Shown here: positions 1 to 8,135 of the stretch, piece after piece
Layout: the number at the start of each line of letters is the position of its first letter
How positions within the stretch are numbered: position 1 is the stretch's first letter
Source of the DNA: an uncultured Bacteroidales bacterium
Lineage (GTDB): Bacteria > Bacteroidota > Bacteroidia > Bacteroidales > Muribaculaceae
Assembly (NCBI GenBank): GCA_947177325.1
Contig: CAMWUH010000002.1
Span: 1-32,506 of the forward strand
DNA: 32,506 bases
Reading direction: 5' to 3'
Program-made: the position numbers and the translations under genes
The notes under the pieces: model-generated
Databases searched by the model: none
Seen by the model: the letters and a program-made list of their open reading frames with translations, nothing else
Told to the model about the DNA's origin: nothing

Positions 1-7
1 CTCTTAA

Positions 8-649
8 TTTGAGCAATCCGCCAACACCGCTAACGATACTGCCGCCCTCGATGCCGAGCGCGAAAATCTCCTGACAACCAATGCCGAATATCGCAACCTC
101 CTCAACGAATATCGCGATGGCATCTTGCTCTTCGATATTTCCGAACAAAAAGTCTGGGATCGTGCCAAAACCGACACCGAAGGTCTTAACCGTTATTTCA
201 ACGAAAACCGCAGCCGTTACGCCACCTGGACCAAACCACGCTTCAAAGGCGTTGTAGTGTTTGCAACCACCGACTCCGTGGCCGATGCCGCCAAAGCCTA
301 TCTTGAACAAAACCCTGTGGCACCCCGCGAAGTTGCCGAAGCTCTCAAACCTATATTCGGCCGCAACGTCAAAGTGGAGCGCGTAATAGCCGCCAAAGGT
401 GACAACGCCATTATCGACGCCCTCGCTTTCGGCGCTCCCGCCAAGCCGTTGGAGGGCCGTTGGGTAAGCTGCTTCACCTATCAAGGCCAAATCATTGACC
501 AACCTCAAGAGGCCGACGACGTGAAGTCGCGCGTAACAGCCGACTATCAAAACTACCTCGAACAACAGTGGATCGAAGAGCTTCGTCGCGACCACAAAAT
601 CAAGGTTAACTCCAAAATACTCAACCAACTGCGCAACGCTCAGAAATAA
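8..649 (+). CDS. Peptidyl-prolyl isomerase (PpiD/SurA-like), C-terminal fragment
   Basis: About 213 codons of the C-terminal part of a large periplasmic folding protein. The stretch EYRDGILLFDISEQKVWDRA, followed by an FxGVVV-type segment and the ending KVNSKILNQLRNAQK, resembles the C-terminal region of the roughly 700-residue Bacteroidota peptidylprolyl isomerases, which carry a SurA-like N-terminal region and a parvulin domain. Those domains would lie upstream, so no catalytic residues can be checked here. The frame is open from base 8, well before the first possible initiator (TTG at 125), and the upstream residues still read like the family, so this is not a gene start. An in-frame TAA at 5-7 precedes it; this is either an edge artefact or a real break. 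A terminator hairpin follows at 760. The family assignment is from memory of the family's C-terminal motif. Confidence 0.68.
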   Translation, partial: FEQSANTANDTAALDAERENLLTTNAEYRNLLNEYRDGILLFDISEQKVWDRAKTDTEGLNRYFNENRSRYATWTKPRFKGVVVFATTDSVADAAKAYLEQNPVAPREVAEALKPIFGRNVKVERVIAAKGDNAIIDALAFGAPAKPLEGRWVSCFTYQGQIIDQPQEADDVKSRVTADYQNYLEQQWIEELRRDHKIKVNSKILNQLRNAQK

Positions 650-759
650 AGCTTCATGTTCTCAGGTTGCACCGTCTGACCTAACCCGTGGCCGACATCG
701 CCTATTAGACAAATCAGGCAACAACCTTGAATATTTTTCAACAAAATAACTATCACAAC

Positions 760-796
760 AAAAGATTGCCTCCTGACGGAGCAATCTTTTGTTTTA
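760..796 (+). terminator. Intrinsic terminator after the isomerase gene
   Basis: AAAAGATTGC-CTCC (760-773) pairs with GGAGCAATCTTTT (778-790) around a TGAC loop, with one bulged C; a T-rich run follows. It lies 110 bases after the stop codon. Confidence 0.7.
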
Positions 797-879
797 TCAA
801 AGACTTCAAGCCCTAACCAAGCGAGGAAATCATAACATGCGCCCTTTGACTGTTAACCGCCCTGCTGAAAGGAATCCTT

Positions 880-926
880 AAGTTCTCAGAAAGATTTATT
901 TAAGTTCTTAGGAAGTTCTTAGGAAG
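880..926 (+). repeat. 11-bp-phased direct repeats upstream of the protease promoter
   Basis: Copies of AAGTTCTYAGRAAG begin at 880, 902 and 913, so the starts are 22 and 11 bases apart, one or two helical turns. The 891 position holds a degenerate copy (AAGATTTATT). Each copy also has partial inverted symmetry (TTCTTAGGAA). The block ends about 30 bases before the candidate -33 element, a usual place for an activator site. No regulator is identified. Confidence 0.5.
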
Positions 927-955
927 CTGTCTTAAAGTACATATTCGTTTTAAAC

Positions 956-986
956 TTGCATAATTATTAGATTTATTGTATATTTG
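956..986 (+). promoter_or_regulatory. Bacteroidota-type promoter of the S8 protease gene
   Basis: TTG at 956-958, 20 bases, then TATATTTG at 979-986, which fits the -33/-7 pattern TTTG...TAnnTTTG. Transcription would begin near 993, giving a leader of about 58 bases. Confidence 0.6.
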
Positions 987-1050
987 TTGGCTATCTACGT
1001 TTGTTGTAGATGGAATAAAATAAAATGAGCCAAATAACAACCTTATAATC

Positions 1051-3279
1051 ATGAAACCAATCATACTATCTTTAATAGCTGCCACGGCTCTTTCCATGAC
1101 AGCCCAATCAAAGTTAGACTTGCGCTCTAATGCCATCGTTGAGCGCGCTCGTTTCGCCGCCGAGCAGGCTGAATCAGGCCAAGTCAACACTCTCGGCAAC
1201 GGGCTGTTGTCGACCAATCAAGCTGTTGGCTCAGCCAACTCTCTCCGGGTTATTATCAATCTCGACGACGCTGACCGCTTGGCTGAACTTGAGGCTGCAG
1301 GCGCTGCAGTATCGGATGTTATCGGCCACTATGTAATAGCCGACGTAGCAGTTGACCGCATTGCCGATGTAGAGGCTCTGGACAATGTTAAATCAATGAC
1401 TCTGCCAAAACGTCGCCGTCTGCTCAACGATCTTGGCCGTGGCAACAACGGTATGCGCGTTGAAAAGGTGCATAACGGCGAAGGCCTTGACCGAGCCTAT
1501 AAAGGCGACGGCGTGGTTGTGGGACTTTTTGATATGGGCCTTGACCCCAACCACATAAACTTTAAGAACGACGACCAATCAGCTTCGCGTGTGAAACGAG
1601 TTTGGTGTTACACTGCCAACGAATACACCGGTGCGGCCACCTCAAAGTCTTACACCACCGACTCGGCCATCAAAGGCTTTACGACCGACTCTGACCAGGA
1701 AACCCACGGCACCCACGTGCTCGGCACCATCACCGGCGCATATACTGACAACAATTACCACGGCATGGCTCCTCACGCCGACATTGCCATTGCCTGTGGC
1801 GATGCTACCGACGATGCCATTCTCTCAGGTGTCAAAAACATTATCAACTACGCCAAGTCGCAAGACAAGCCTGCCGTTATCAACCTGTCGCTCGGCAACA
1901 ACTTTGGCCACCATGACGGCACCGACGAGTTTGCTTCGGCCCTTAACGAATTGGCCGCTGAAGCGCCCATAGTAGTGGCTGCCGGCAACGAAGGCGACAT
2001 CAACATCGTGGCCCGCAAAACGTTGACCTCAACCGACACTCAAATGTCGACCGTGCTGACCCCTTCTTACTACATCACTTCTGAAAACAGCCGTTTCCAA
2101 GCCTACGGCTACATTGAAATCATCGCCAGCACTTCTCAATCTTTTGACCTCACAATTGCGCTCGTAGACGTCAGCAGTGGCAACATCCTTGCCCAACTCC
2201 CTATCACTTCATCATCGATGAAATATTTCGGCGGCACATCGTCAGGCGTCAGCCCCATCACCTCAAACTCCAACTTTACCTCTAACTATTCAAACCGTTC
2301 TTACATCGGTGGCTGCAAGGCTCTTTGCCCCGACAACAACCGCTATTATGCCTATATTGAATGTGATATGATGGCCAAGAGCGCTTCGCAGAAGGTTTAT
2401 CCGGTCATCATCGTGAAAGGTAAAGCCGGTCAAACAATTGAAATGTTCTCCGACGGCTACACCGAGTTTTCGGATAAAAGTCTCTCAGGCTATACCGACG
2501 GCACCACCGACGGCACTATCTCTGACATGGCTTGCGGCAAAAACACTATCGCCGTTGGCGCTTACGCTACCCGCAACTCCTATCCCTACAGCGGCGAAAC
2601 CTTGCAAGACATCGTCAGCTACTCATCTTACGGTAAACTAATCGATGGCCGCACTTTGCCCCATGTCTGCGCTCCCGGCCAAGCAATTATATCGTCAATG
2701 TCAAACTTCTATCGCACCGGTGGCCAGTTTGACTCCAGCTACGACAAAGTCTACTCAACCGTAAACGCTCAGACCGGTCGCACCGAATATTGGTGCCACA
2801 TGGGCGGTACATCAATGGCCGCTCCCGGCGTTGCAGGCACAGTAGCCCTGATGCTCGAAGCCGATCCTGATTTGTCACCTGAAAAAGTGCGCCAAGTGTT
2901 GATGACCACAGCTCGTACCGACAATTACGTTAACAACGGAGTGAAACAAGCTCCTTATCAATGGGGTGCAGGCAAAGTCGACGCCCACGCCGCTTTGGTG
3001 CGAATACTCGAGGATAAAAACACCGGTGTTGATTTTGTGACTGCCGACTCTGACTCTCGCCTCCTTATCGATGGCAACGGCTCGGGCGATTTTCGCATAG
3101 CAGTTCCCGGTGCGTCATCGCTCGCAGTTAGCGTCTACGACATCGCCGGCGCTCAAGTGGCATCCTTAGCTACTACTGCTGACAACGCCGAAATCAGCAT
3201 CGCCAATAAAGCTAAAGGCGTATATATCATCTGCGTCACTGCCGACGGCGCCACCTTCACACAGAAAGTTATCCGCTAA
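1051..3279 (+). CDS. Secreted S8 (subtilisin-like) serine protease with T9SS-like C-terminal domain
   Basis: A 742-residue exported endopeptidase. Residues 1-19 form a signal peptide. The subtilisin triad is visible: Asp161 in FDMGLD, His219 in ETHGTHVLG and Ser588 in GGTSMAAPGVAG, with the oxyanion Asn313 in AAGNEGD. About 275 residues separate Asn313 and Ser588, longer than in a minimal subtilisin, so an inserted beta-rich domain is likely there. Residues 30-120 look like an inhibitor-type propeptide. The last 55 or so residues (VYDIAGAQVASL, then KGVYIICVTADG and a basic end) resemble a type A T9SS sorting domain, which suggests outer-membrane translocation and surface attachment or release. 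It is a single gene with its own promoter and a strong terminator. Protease identity is secure; the substrate and T9SS dependence are inferred. Confidence 0.93.
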   Translation: MKPIILSLIAATALSMTAQSKLDLRSNAIVERARFAAEQAESGQVNTLGNGLLSTNQAVGSANSLRVIINLDDADRLAELEAAGAAVSDVIGHYVIADVAVDRIADVEALDNVKSMTLPKRRRLLNDLGRGNNGMRVEKVHNGEGLDRAYKGDGVVVGLFDMGLDPNHINFKNDDQSASRVKRVWCYTANEYTGAATSKSYTTDSAIKGFTTDSDQETHGTHVLGTITGAYTDNNYHGMAPHADIAIACGDATDDAILSGVKNIINYAKSQDKPAVINLSLGNNFGHHDGTDEFASALNELAAEAPIVVAAGNEGDINIVARKTLTSTDTQMSTVLTPSYYITSENSRFQAYGYIEIIASTSQSFDLTIALVDVSSGNILAQLPITSSSMKYFGGTSSGVSPITSNSNFTSNYSNRSYIGGCKALCPDNNRYYAYIECDMMAKSASQKVYPVIIVKGKAGQTIEMFSDGYTEFSDKSLSGYTDGTTDGTISDMACGKNTIAVGAYATRNSYPYSGETLQDIVSYSSYGKLIDGRTLPHVCAPGQAIISSMSNFYRTGGQFDSSYDKVYSTVNAQTGRTEYWCHMGGTSMAAPGVAGTVALMLEADPDLSPEKVRQVLMTTARTDNYVNNGVKQAPYQWGAGKVDAHAALVRILEDKNTGVDFVTADSDSRLLIDGNGSGDFRIAVPGASSLAVSVYDIAGAQVASLATTADNAEISIANKAKGVYIICVTADGATFTQKVIR

Positions 3280-3300
3280 TCAGCAATAATCCTTTATAAC

Positions 3301-3335
3301 AAAGAGCGCGTGGCCTCGTTGACCACGCGCTCTTT
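3301..3335. terminator. Bidirectional terminator between the protease gene and tsaB
   Basis: A perfect 13-bp stem, AAAGAGCGCGTGG (3301-3313) against CCACGCGCTCTTT (3323-3335), with a 9-base loop. It sits between convergent genes and has A-rich and T-rich flanks, so it can serve both strands. Confidence 0.85.
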
Positions 3336-3416
3336 GGCGTTTATAATCTAATATAAGTTTTATAGCAGCATAGACATATAGATTAGGAGTCCGTTCAATA
3401 ACAATTACAAACGCAT

Positions 3417-4109
3417 CTAAAACAGTTTTTTAGGCTTGGAGCCTTGAAACTCTTTCAGATAGGTTGGCACACTGTAGGCCAAATCTATAAATTGTCGGTT
3501 ATGGTAGGCTTGCTCGCTCAGTGGAAGCATATCTACAGCCAAGGGTTCGATGCCGGGAATAAATCTGATGTTTGGTAAACGGAGCACGTCGCGGGCTTTA
3601 TCGCTGCCATTGCCGAAGATGAGCAGTTGACGCTCATCGGCATATTTGCTAAATGAATCAGGCTCGAGGATAAGCGGTGTCGGGGCAGTCAAGGGTTGCA
3701 GGGCAAAATCGTAGACGGCAGTGTAAACCTCCATACGGCGGGCATCGAGCATAGGCACGAAGAGTTCATCGCCCTGAAGCGATGTGTCGGCAAACATCAC
3801 GTTGACAGCCATGATTTTAAGCGTGTCGATTCCTATTAATGGAATCCCCAGCCCATAGGCAATGCCTTTGGCTTCTGACAGTCCGATGCGCAAGCCCGTG
3901 TAGCTGCCCGGCCCGAGCGAAACAGCAACGGCGTCGAGCTTGATTTCATGGTCGGCACAATGGTCGAGGCAGTCCTTGATAAAACCGCTCAGGAGAGTGG
4001 CATGGTTTTGTCCGTCGTAGTTCTCGCGGTGCACCAAAATGGTACCCTCGGCGGTCAAAGCTGTAGAGCAAACGTTGGTTGACGTTTCGATATTCAGTAT
4101 AACGGCCAT
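3417..4109 (-). CDS. tsaB: tRNA threonylcarbamoyladenosine biosynthesis protein TsaB
   Basis: A 230-residue member of the ASKHA-fold family. TsaB is the inactive-paralogue scaffold that pairs with TsaD and works with TsaE and TsaC to make t6A37 on tRNAs that read ANN codons. The N-terminal MAVILNIETSTNVCS and the segment GPGSYTGLRIGLSEAKGIAYG are diagnostic. The frame is open to 4163, but those 18 extra residues are not family-like and run into the promoter region, so ATG at 4109 is chosen; this gives the usual family length. The gene stands alone, divergent from yicC and convergent with the protease gene. Confidence 0.93.
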   Translation of the reverse strand: MAVILNIETSTNVCSTALTAEGTILVHRENYDGQNHATLLSGFIKDCLDHCADHEIKLDAVAVSLGPGSYTGLRIGLSEAKGIAYGLGIPLIGIDTLKIMAVNVMFADTSLQGDELFVPMLDARRMEVYTAVYDFALQPLTAPTPLILEPDSFSKYADERQLLIFGNGSDKARDVLRLPNIRFIPGIEPLAVDMLPLSEQAYHNRQFIDLAYSVPTYLKEFQGSKPKKLF

Positions 4110-4139
4110 AATATATTCAGTAATGATGCGAATGGAGTA

Positions 4140-4178
4140 CAAAATTAAGAAAAAATTCGCCAAAAATCATTATCTTTG
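4140..4178. promoter_or_regulatory. Divergent -7 boxes for tsaB and yicC
   Basis: On the minus strand TAATTTTG (4147-4140) faces tsaB; on the plus strand TATCTTTG (4171-4178) faces yicC. Both match TAnnTTTG, but neither has a clear -33 TTTG at 19-20 bases, so confidence is limited. Confidence 0.4.
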
Positions 4179-4206
4179 TGGCACGAAAAAATTATAATCA
4201 GTCAAT

Positions 4207-5085
4207 ATGCTATTATCGATGACAGGGTTTGGCAAGGCAGTTGTCGAGTCACCCAATAAGAAATTTACTGTTGAAATAAAGTCGCTTAATTCCAAACAAC
4301 TCGATTTGGCCATGCGCATTCCGGCAATTTGCCGCGAGTTGGAGGCCGAGATGCGCAACATTGTTGCCACAGAAGTGGTGCGCGGCAAAGTTGATTTAAC
4401 AATCTACAGCGAAAATCTCGGAGCTGAAACTGACCTCAACATTAACCTTGCAAAGGCTCAACAATACTACAGCCAACTGCGCCAAATGGGCGAAACCTTG
4501 GGCTTTGAAATCAACAACACCGATTGGGTAATGGCACTTGTCAGAATGCCCGAGTTGTTTCGCAGCGATGCTCCGACCTCGCTTGAAGAAGCTGACGCCA
4601 CAGCGCCCGTCGAAGCACTCCGCCGGGCTATTGCCAAGCTGATTGAGTTCAGAGCCGTCGAGGGGCGCAAGCTCGACATCTTTTTCCGCGAGCGTATTGC
4701 CGCCATTGCTGCGCTGCTTGCCGAAGTGCCCCGTTTCGAAACAGAGCGCATTGCCAAAATCAGAGCCCGCATGGAAGATGCTCTTGCCAAGATTCCTCAG
4801 GCAGACTACGACCGCAACCGCTATGAACAGGAGATGATTTTCTACATCGAAAAACTTGACATCACCGAGGAAAAACAACGCCTTTCACAGCATCTTGACT
4901 ACTTCATCAAGACCCTCGATGCCGAGCCCGGACAGGGCAAAAAGCTCGGCTTCATTGCCCAAGAGATGGGACGCGAAATCAACACTCTCGGCTCGAAATC
5001 AAATAATGCCGAGATGCAAATTATCGTAGTCAAGATGAAAGACGAACTGGAGCAAATCAAAGAGCAGGTGCTCAACGTACTCTAA
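4207..5085 (+). CDS. yicC: YicC/YloC family endoribonuclease
   Basis: A 292-residue protein with both family signatures: the N-terminal MLLSMTGFGKAVVE (YicC-like N domain, about residues 1-155) and the C-terminal DUF1732 segment FIAQEMGREINTLGSKSNN (about residues 257-275). YicC/YloC proteins are endoribonucleases linked to small-RNA and mRNA turnover. It is the first gene of a plus-strand cluster with gmk, nadD and a DUF5063 gene; yicC next to gmk is a common bacterial arrangement. The gap to gmk is 55 bases and holds no terminator, so co-transcription is likely. The start is ATG at 4207, about 30 bases after the -7 box. The exact substrate in Bacteroidota is not known to me. Confidence 0.93.
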   Translation: MLLSMTGFGKAVVESPNKKFTVEIKSLNSKQLDLAMRIPAICRELEAEMRNIVATEVVRGKVDLTIYSENLGAETDLNINLAKAQQYYSQLRQMGETLGFEINNTDWVMALVRMPELFRSDAPTSLEEADATAPVEALRRAIAKLIEFRAVEGRKLDIFFRERIAAIAALLAEVPRFETERIAKIRARMEDALAKIPQADYDRNRYEQEMIFYIEKLDITEEKQRLSQHLDYFIKTLDAEPGQGKKLGFIAQEMGREINTLGSKSNNAEMQIIVVKMKDELEQIKEQVLNVL

Positions 5086-5140
5086 CCATCGCCCGAATCA
5101 CGCTCTGACGCCACTGATGTTAACAACTTTTTCAATCATT

Positions 5141-5713
5141 ATGAAGCAAGGAAAGCTGATAATCATTTCCGCCCCTTCGGGGTGTGGTAAATCCACTATC
5201 ATCAACGCCATAGCCCAACGTGGGCGCGTGCCGTTTGAATTCTCGGTGTCGGCCACCAATCGTGCTCCGCGCGAGGGAGAGACCAACGGTGTGAACTATC
5301 ACTTCTTGACCGACGAAGAGTTTAAATCACGCATTGCCGATGGAGATTTCGTCGAATTTGAGGAAGTGTATCCCGGCAGATTCTACGGCACATTGAAGTC
5401 AGAAATCGAGCGCCGGTTAGCCTCGGGCATCAACATTGTGCTCGATCTCGATGTGAAGGGTGGAGTCAACGTCAAAAAGATGTATAGCGACAGCTCCTTG
5501 TCGATATTCATTCAACCCCCCTCGATTGAAGCTCTTCGCGACCGCCTCGTCAACCGAGGTACCGAAACCCCTGCATCTCTCGCCGACCGCATTGGCCGTG
5601 CCGAATATGAGCTAAGCTTCGCTCCTCAATTTGATGTTACCATAGTCAACGACGACCTCACAACAGCCATCAACGAGGCCGAGGCTCGCATACTCTCATT
5701 TATCAACGCCTGA
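5141..5713 (+). CDS. gmk: Guanylate kinase
   Basis: A 190-residue cytoplasmic kinase that makes GDP from GMP and ATP. The P-loop APSGCGKSTI lies at residues 11-20; the GMP-binding region FSVSATNRAPREGE and the segments YGTLKSEIE and VLDLDVKGG follow in family order. The frame opens 8 codons earlier at 5117, but MKQGKLIIISAPSG is the usual N terminus, so ATG at 5141 is preferred. The stop TGA overlaps the nadD start by one base (TGATG), indicating translational coupling. Confidence 0.96.
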   Translation: MKQGKLIIISAPSGCGKSTIINAIAQRGRVPFEFSVSATNRAPREGETNGVNYHFLTDEEFKSRIADGDFVEFEEVYPGRFYGTLKSEIERRLASGINIVLDLDVKGGVNVKKMYSDSSLSIFIQPPSIEALRDRLVNRGTETPASLADRIGRAEYELSFAPQFDVTIVNDDLTTAINEAEARILSFINA

Positions 5714-6312
5714 TGAAACCACACAAACGCAGAATCGGCATAATGGGAGGGTCATTCAACCCTATTCATGAAGCCCACCTGATGATTGCCGACTATATAG
5801 CTCAGCGAGCCGCTCTCGACGAGGTGTGGCTCATGGTGTCGCCCATGAATCCGCTGAAAGTCGACAGTCAGGATCTTGCGGCCGACAACGACCGCTTCCT
5901 AATGGCTGAGATTGCGTGCCGCAGGTCGCGACGATTGCGTGCAAGCCGCTTTGAGTTTGACCTCCCTCGTCCGAGCTATACAGTCGATACTCTCGCTGCT
6001 TTGCGCGACGCCTACCCCGACTGCGAGTTCACTCTCATCATAGGCTCTGACAACTGGGCAATATTCGATAAATGGCGTCAGGCTGACGAGATTAAGAAAC
6101 ACCATCGCATTGTGGTTTACCCGCGTCCCGGCTACACAGTGAATCCCGCCACACTGCCCCAAGGTGTTTACCTGATTGAAGCTCCGGAGCTCGACCTCTC
6201 CTCCACATTCATCCGCAATGCCATGGCCAAAGGGATTGACATGAACTATTTCCTCCCCTCTGGCGTATATGATTATATCAAGAGTCAAGGACTATACAAG
6301 AAACAACAATGA
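5713..6312 (+). CDS. nadD: Nicotinate-nucleotide adenylyltransferase
   Basis: A 199-residue enzyme that converts nicotinate mononucleotide and ATP to deamido-NAD in NAD synthesis. GIMGGSFNPIHEAHLMIADY (residues 9-28) is the nucleotidyltransferase GxFxPxHxxH motif; the ending has LSSTFIRNAMAKG, the ISSTxIR motif that binds ATP phosphates. The start overlaps the gmk stop by one base, and the stop overlaps the next start as ATGA at 6309-6312, so the three genes are coupled. Confidence 0.95.
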   Translation: MKPHKRRIGIMGGSFNPIHEAHLMIADYIAQRAALDEVWLMVSPMNPLKVDSQDLAADNDRFLMAEIACRRSRRLRASRFEFDLPRPSYTVDTLAALRDAYPDCEFTLIIGSDNWAIFDKWRQADEIKKHHRIVVYPRPGYTVNPATLPQGVYLIEAPELDLSSTFIRNAMAKGIDMNYFLPSGVYDYIKSQGLYKKQQ

Positions 6313-6833
6313 ACACTGACCAACCCATTTCGGCTATCAACAACAACTCGCTGGCATTTATTGCCCTGGCTAAAGAATACTGTATGACTCTTGAAGGCTC
6401 GGCCCAACAGGAGCGTGACGACTTTTTGGCATCGATATTGCGATTGCTTCCACGCCTCTACATCATGGCATCCGACATCAAAACAGACCCTATGCTCGGC
6501 GAAGATGAAGGCTATGTGGAGCAAGCTCTCGATGAGGATGCTTACGAGATGGTGCGCCAACGTGTAGCATCCGTATTGGGCCCTGACGACGTCTATCTTG
6601 AGGTGTTTGAAGAGGATATGAAATATTCCGACACTCCTGTCTCGGCTTCAATATCCGAGGGACTTGCCGACATTTTTCAGGTGCTTTACAACTTCCTGTC
6701 GACTATCAGAGATGATGCAACCGACCAAACTGTCATGCTGGCCCTCAACTCGGTCAAAGACGATTTCAAAACCTATTGGTCACAAATCCTCTGCAATACG
6801 CTCCGCCCCGTCAACGCTCTCGTCAATAACTAA
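6309..6833 (+). CDS. DUF5063 family protein
   Basis: A 174-residue soluble acidic protein without signal peptide or membrane segment, predicted mostly helical. The segments LAFIALAKEYCMTLE, LLPRLYIMASDI and YLEVFEEDMKYSDTPVSASI are like the Bacteroidota DUF5063 family, whose function is unknown to me. It overlaps nadD by four bases. Its stop (6831-6833) directly abuts the stop of the convergent M18 gene (6834-6836) with no base between and no hairpin. Confidence 0.82.
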   Translation: MNTDQPISAINNNSLAFIALAKEYCMTLEGSAQQERDDFLASILRLLPRLYIMASDIKTDPMLGEDEGYVEQALDEDAYEMVRQRVASVLGPDDVYLEVFEEDMKYSDTPVSASISEGLADIFQVLYNFLSTIRDDATDQTVMLALNSVKDDFKTYWSQILCNTLRPVNALVNN

Positions 6834-8135
6834 TCAGAGGGAGAAGAAGGTGGCGAATGAGGCTATGGTGTCAATGTGGTCACTGACTGCGGCCATCTCA
6901 CGGCACGAGTGCATCGCCAATTGGGGAGCGCCCATATCAACACCGCGCAGTGGAAGCTGAGCTGCCGACTTGTTGCCTAAAGTTGATCCGCCGGCAGAGT
7001 CGCTGTGGTTGACAAAATACTGATATTTCACGCCTGCCAATTCGCAGATATTGCTATATATGGCGGCCGATTCGGCATCGGTCATATACTTGCAGTCGGC
7101 ATTAATTTTTATAACCGGCCCTCCGCCCAACACGGGATGGTTGGTCGGGTCCATTTTGTCAACATAGTTGGGATGAGTGGCGTGAGCATTGTCAGCAGAA
7201 ATCATAAATGAGTTATAAAGCGAACGCTCGTAGCTGCTAACGTCGCCGCCGAGGGCTGCGTTGATTCGTTTGATAATGCCTTGAAGCACAGGCGATGCCG
7301 CTCCCTGCTTGGTGCCGCTCCCGGTTTCTTCGTTGTCGAAGATGGCTGCGATGCGAGTTTGCTTGCAGGGTTTGTTGACAGTTTGTGTCAACGCTGTTGT
7401 GGCTGCGTGAACCATCATAAGGTCGTCAATGCGACCCGAGGAGATAAACTCGTTGGAAGGTCCGAAAAGCGATGCAGGAGTTACGTCGTAGAGCGTCAGG
7501 TCGAAGTCAAGAATATCTGCGGGTGATACGCCGGCACTTTCGGCCACGAGATTTAGGAGCAGATTGTTGCGCTCGGCTTCATCTTTGATAATACCGACTA
7601 CGGGGAGCATATCTTTTTGGCGCGAGAGCTTGTTGCCGTCGTTGACCTGGCGATTGAAGTGGATGGCTAAGTGGGGAATAGTCATCAGCGGGCGGTCAAT
7701 CTTGACCAATCGGGTTGCGGGGCGCAGGGGGTTGGTTGATTTAACGATTACGCGACCGCTGATTGACAGCGGGCGGTCAAACCATGTGTAGAGTATCGGA
7801 CCACCATAAACTTCAACGTTGAGTTTCAGCAGACCACCCTCGCTAACCATGACCGGAGCGGGCTTTATGCGAAAACCGGGGGAGTCAGAGTGGGCGGCGA
7901 TTATTCGGTAGCCGTCGGCTGCTGTTCCGGTTCCGACGCTGAAGGCGAAGATTGAGGAATTGTTGGCTCTGACAAAGTAGTTTCCTCCTCGTTCAAGATG
8001 CCACTCGTCGGCGGGGTCAAGCTCGGTAAATCCGAAGGGTCGGATGAATCGGGCAACTGTGTCGGAGGCAAGGAAGTTGCAGACTGAGGCATCGAGGAAG
8101 GAGAGGAGGGAGCGAGTGAGGGGGTTTGTTTCCAT
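6834..8135 (-). CDS. M18 family metallo-aminopeptidase
   Basis: A 433-residue cytosolic zinc aminopeptidase of the aspartyl-aminopeptidase/ApeB family, which removes N-terminal residues, often acidic, from peptides. Metal and catalytic motifs are present: His82 in AAHSDSPGFRIKP, FDNEETGSGT in the middle, SADNAHATHP, and VNHSDSAGGST near the end. The N terminus (SFLDASVCNFLASDTVARF, then EWHLERGGNYFV) also matches the family, so ATG at 8135 is supported. That places the first 78 or so codons inside the 3' end of the upstream OstA-like gene in another frame. It is the third gene of the surA-ostA-M18 operon. There is no other Met before residue 90. Confidence 0.92.
   Translation of the reverse strand: METNPLTRSLLSFLDASVCNFLASDTVARFIRPFGFTELDPADEWHLERGGNYFVRANNSSIFAFSVGTGTAADGYRIIAAHSDSPGFRIKPAPVMVSEGGLLKLNVEVYGGPILYTWFDRPLSISGRVIVKSTNPLRPATRLVKIDRPLMTIPHLAIHFNRQVNDGNKLSRQKDMLPVVGIIKDEAERNNLLLNLVAESAGVSPADILDFDLTLYDVTPASLFGPSNEFISSGRIDDLMMVHAATTALTQTVNKPCKQTRIAAIFDNEETGSGTKQGAASPVLQGIIKRINAALGGDVSSYERSLYNSFMISADNAHATHPNYVDKMDPTNHPVLGGGPVIKINADCKYMTDAESAAIYSNICELAGVKYQYFVNHSDSAGGSTLGNKSAAQLPLRGVDMGAPQLAMHSCREMAAVSDHIDTIASFATFFSL

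Noticed and set aside
4396..4878. 160-codon open frame antisense to yicC
   Set aside because: No family-like motif, and it lies wholly within yicC.
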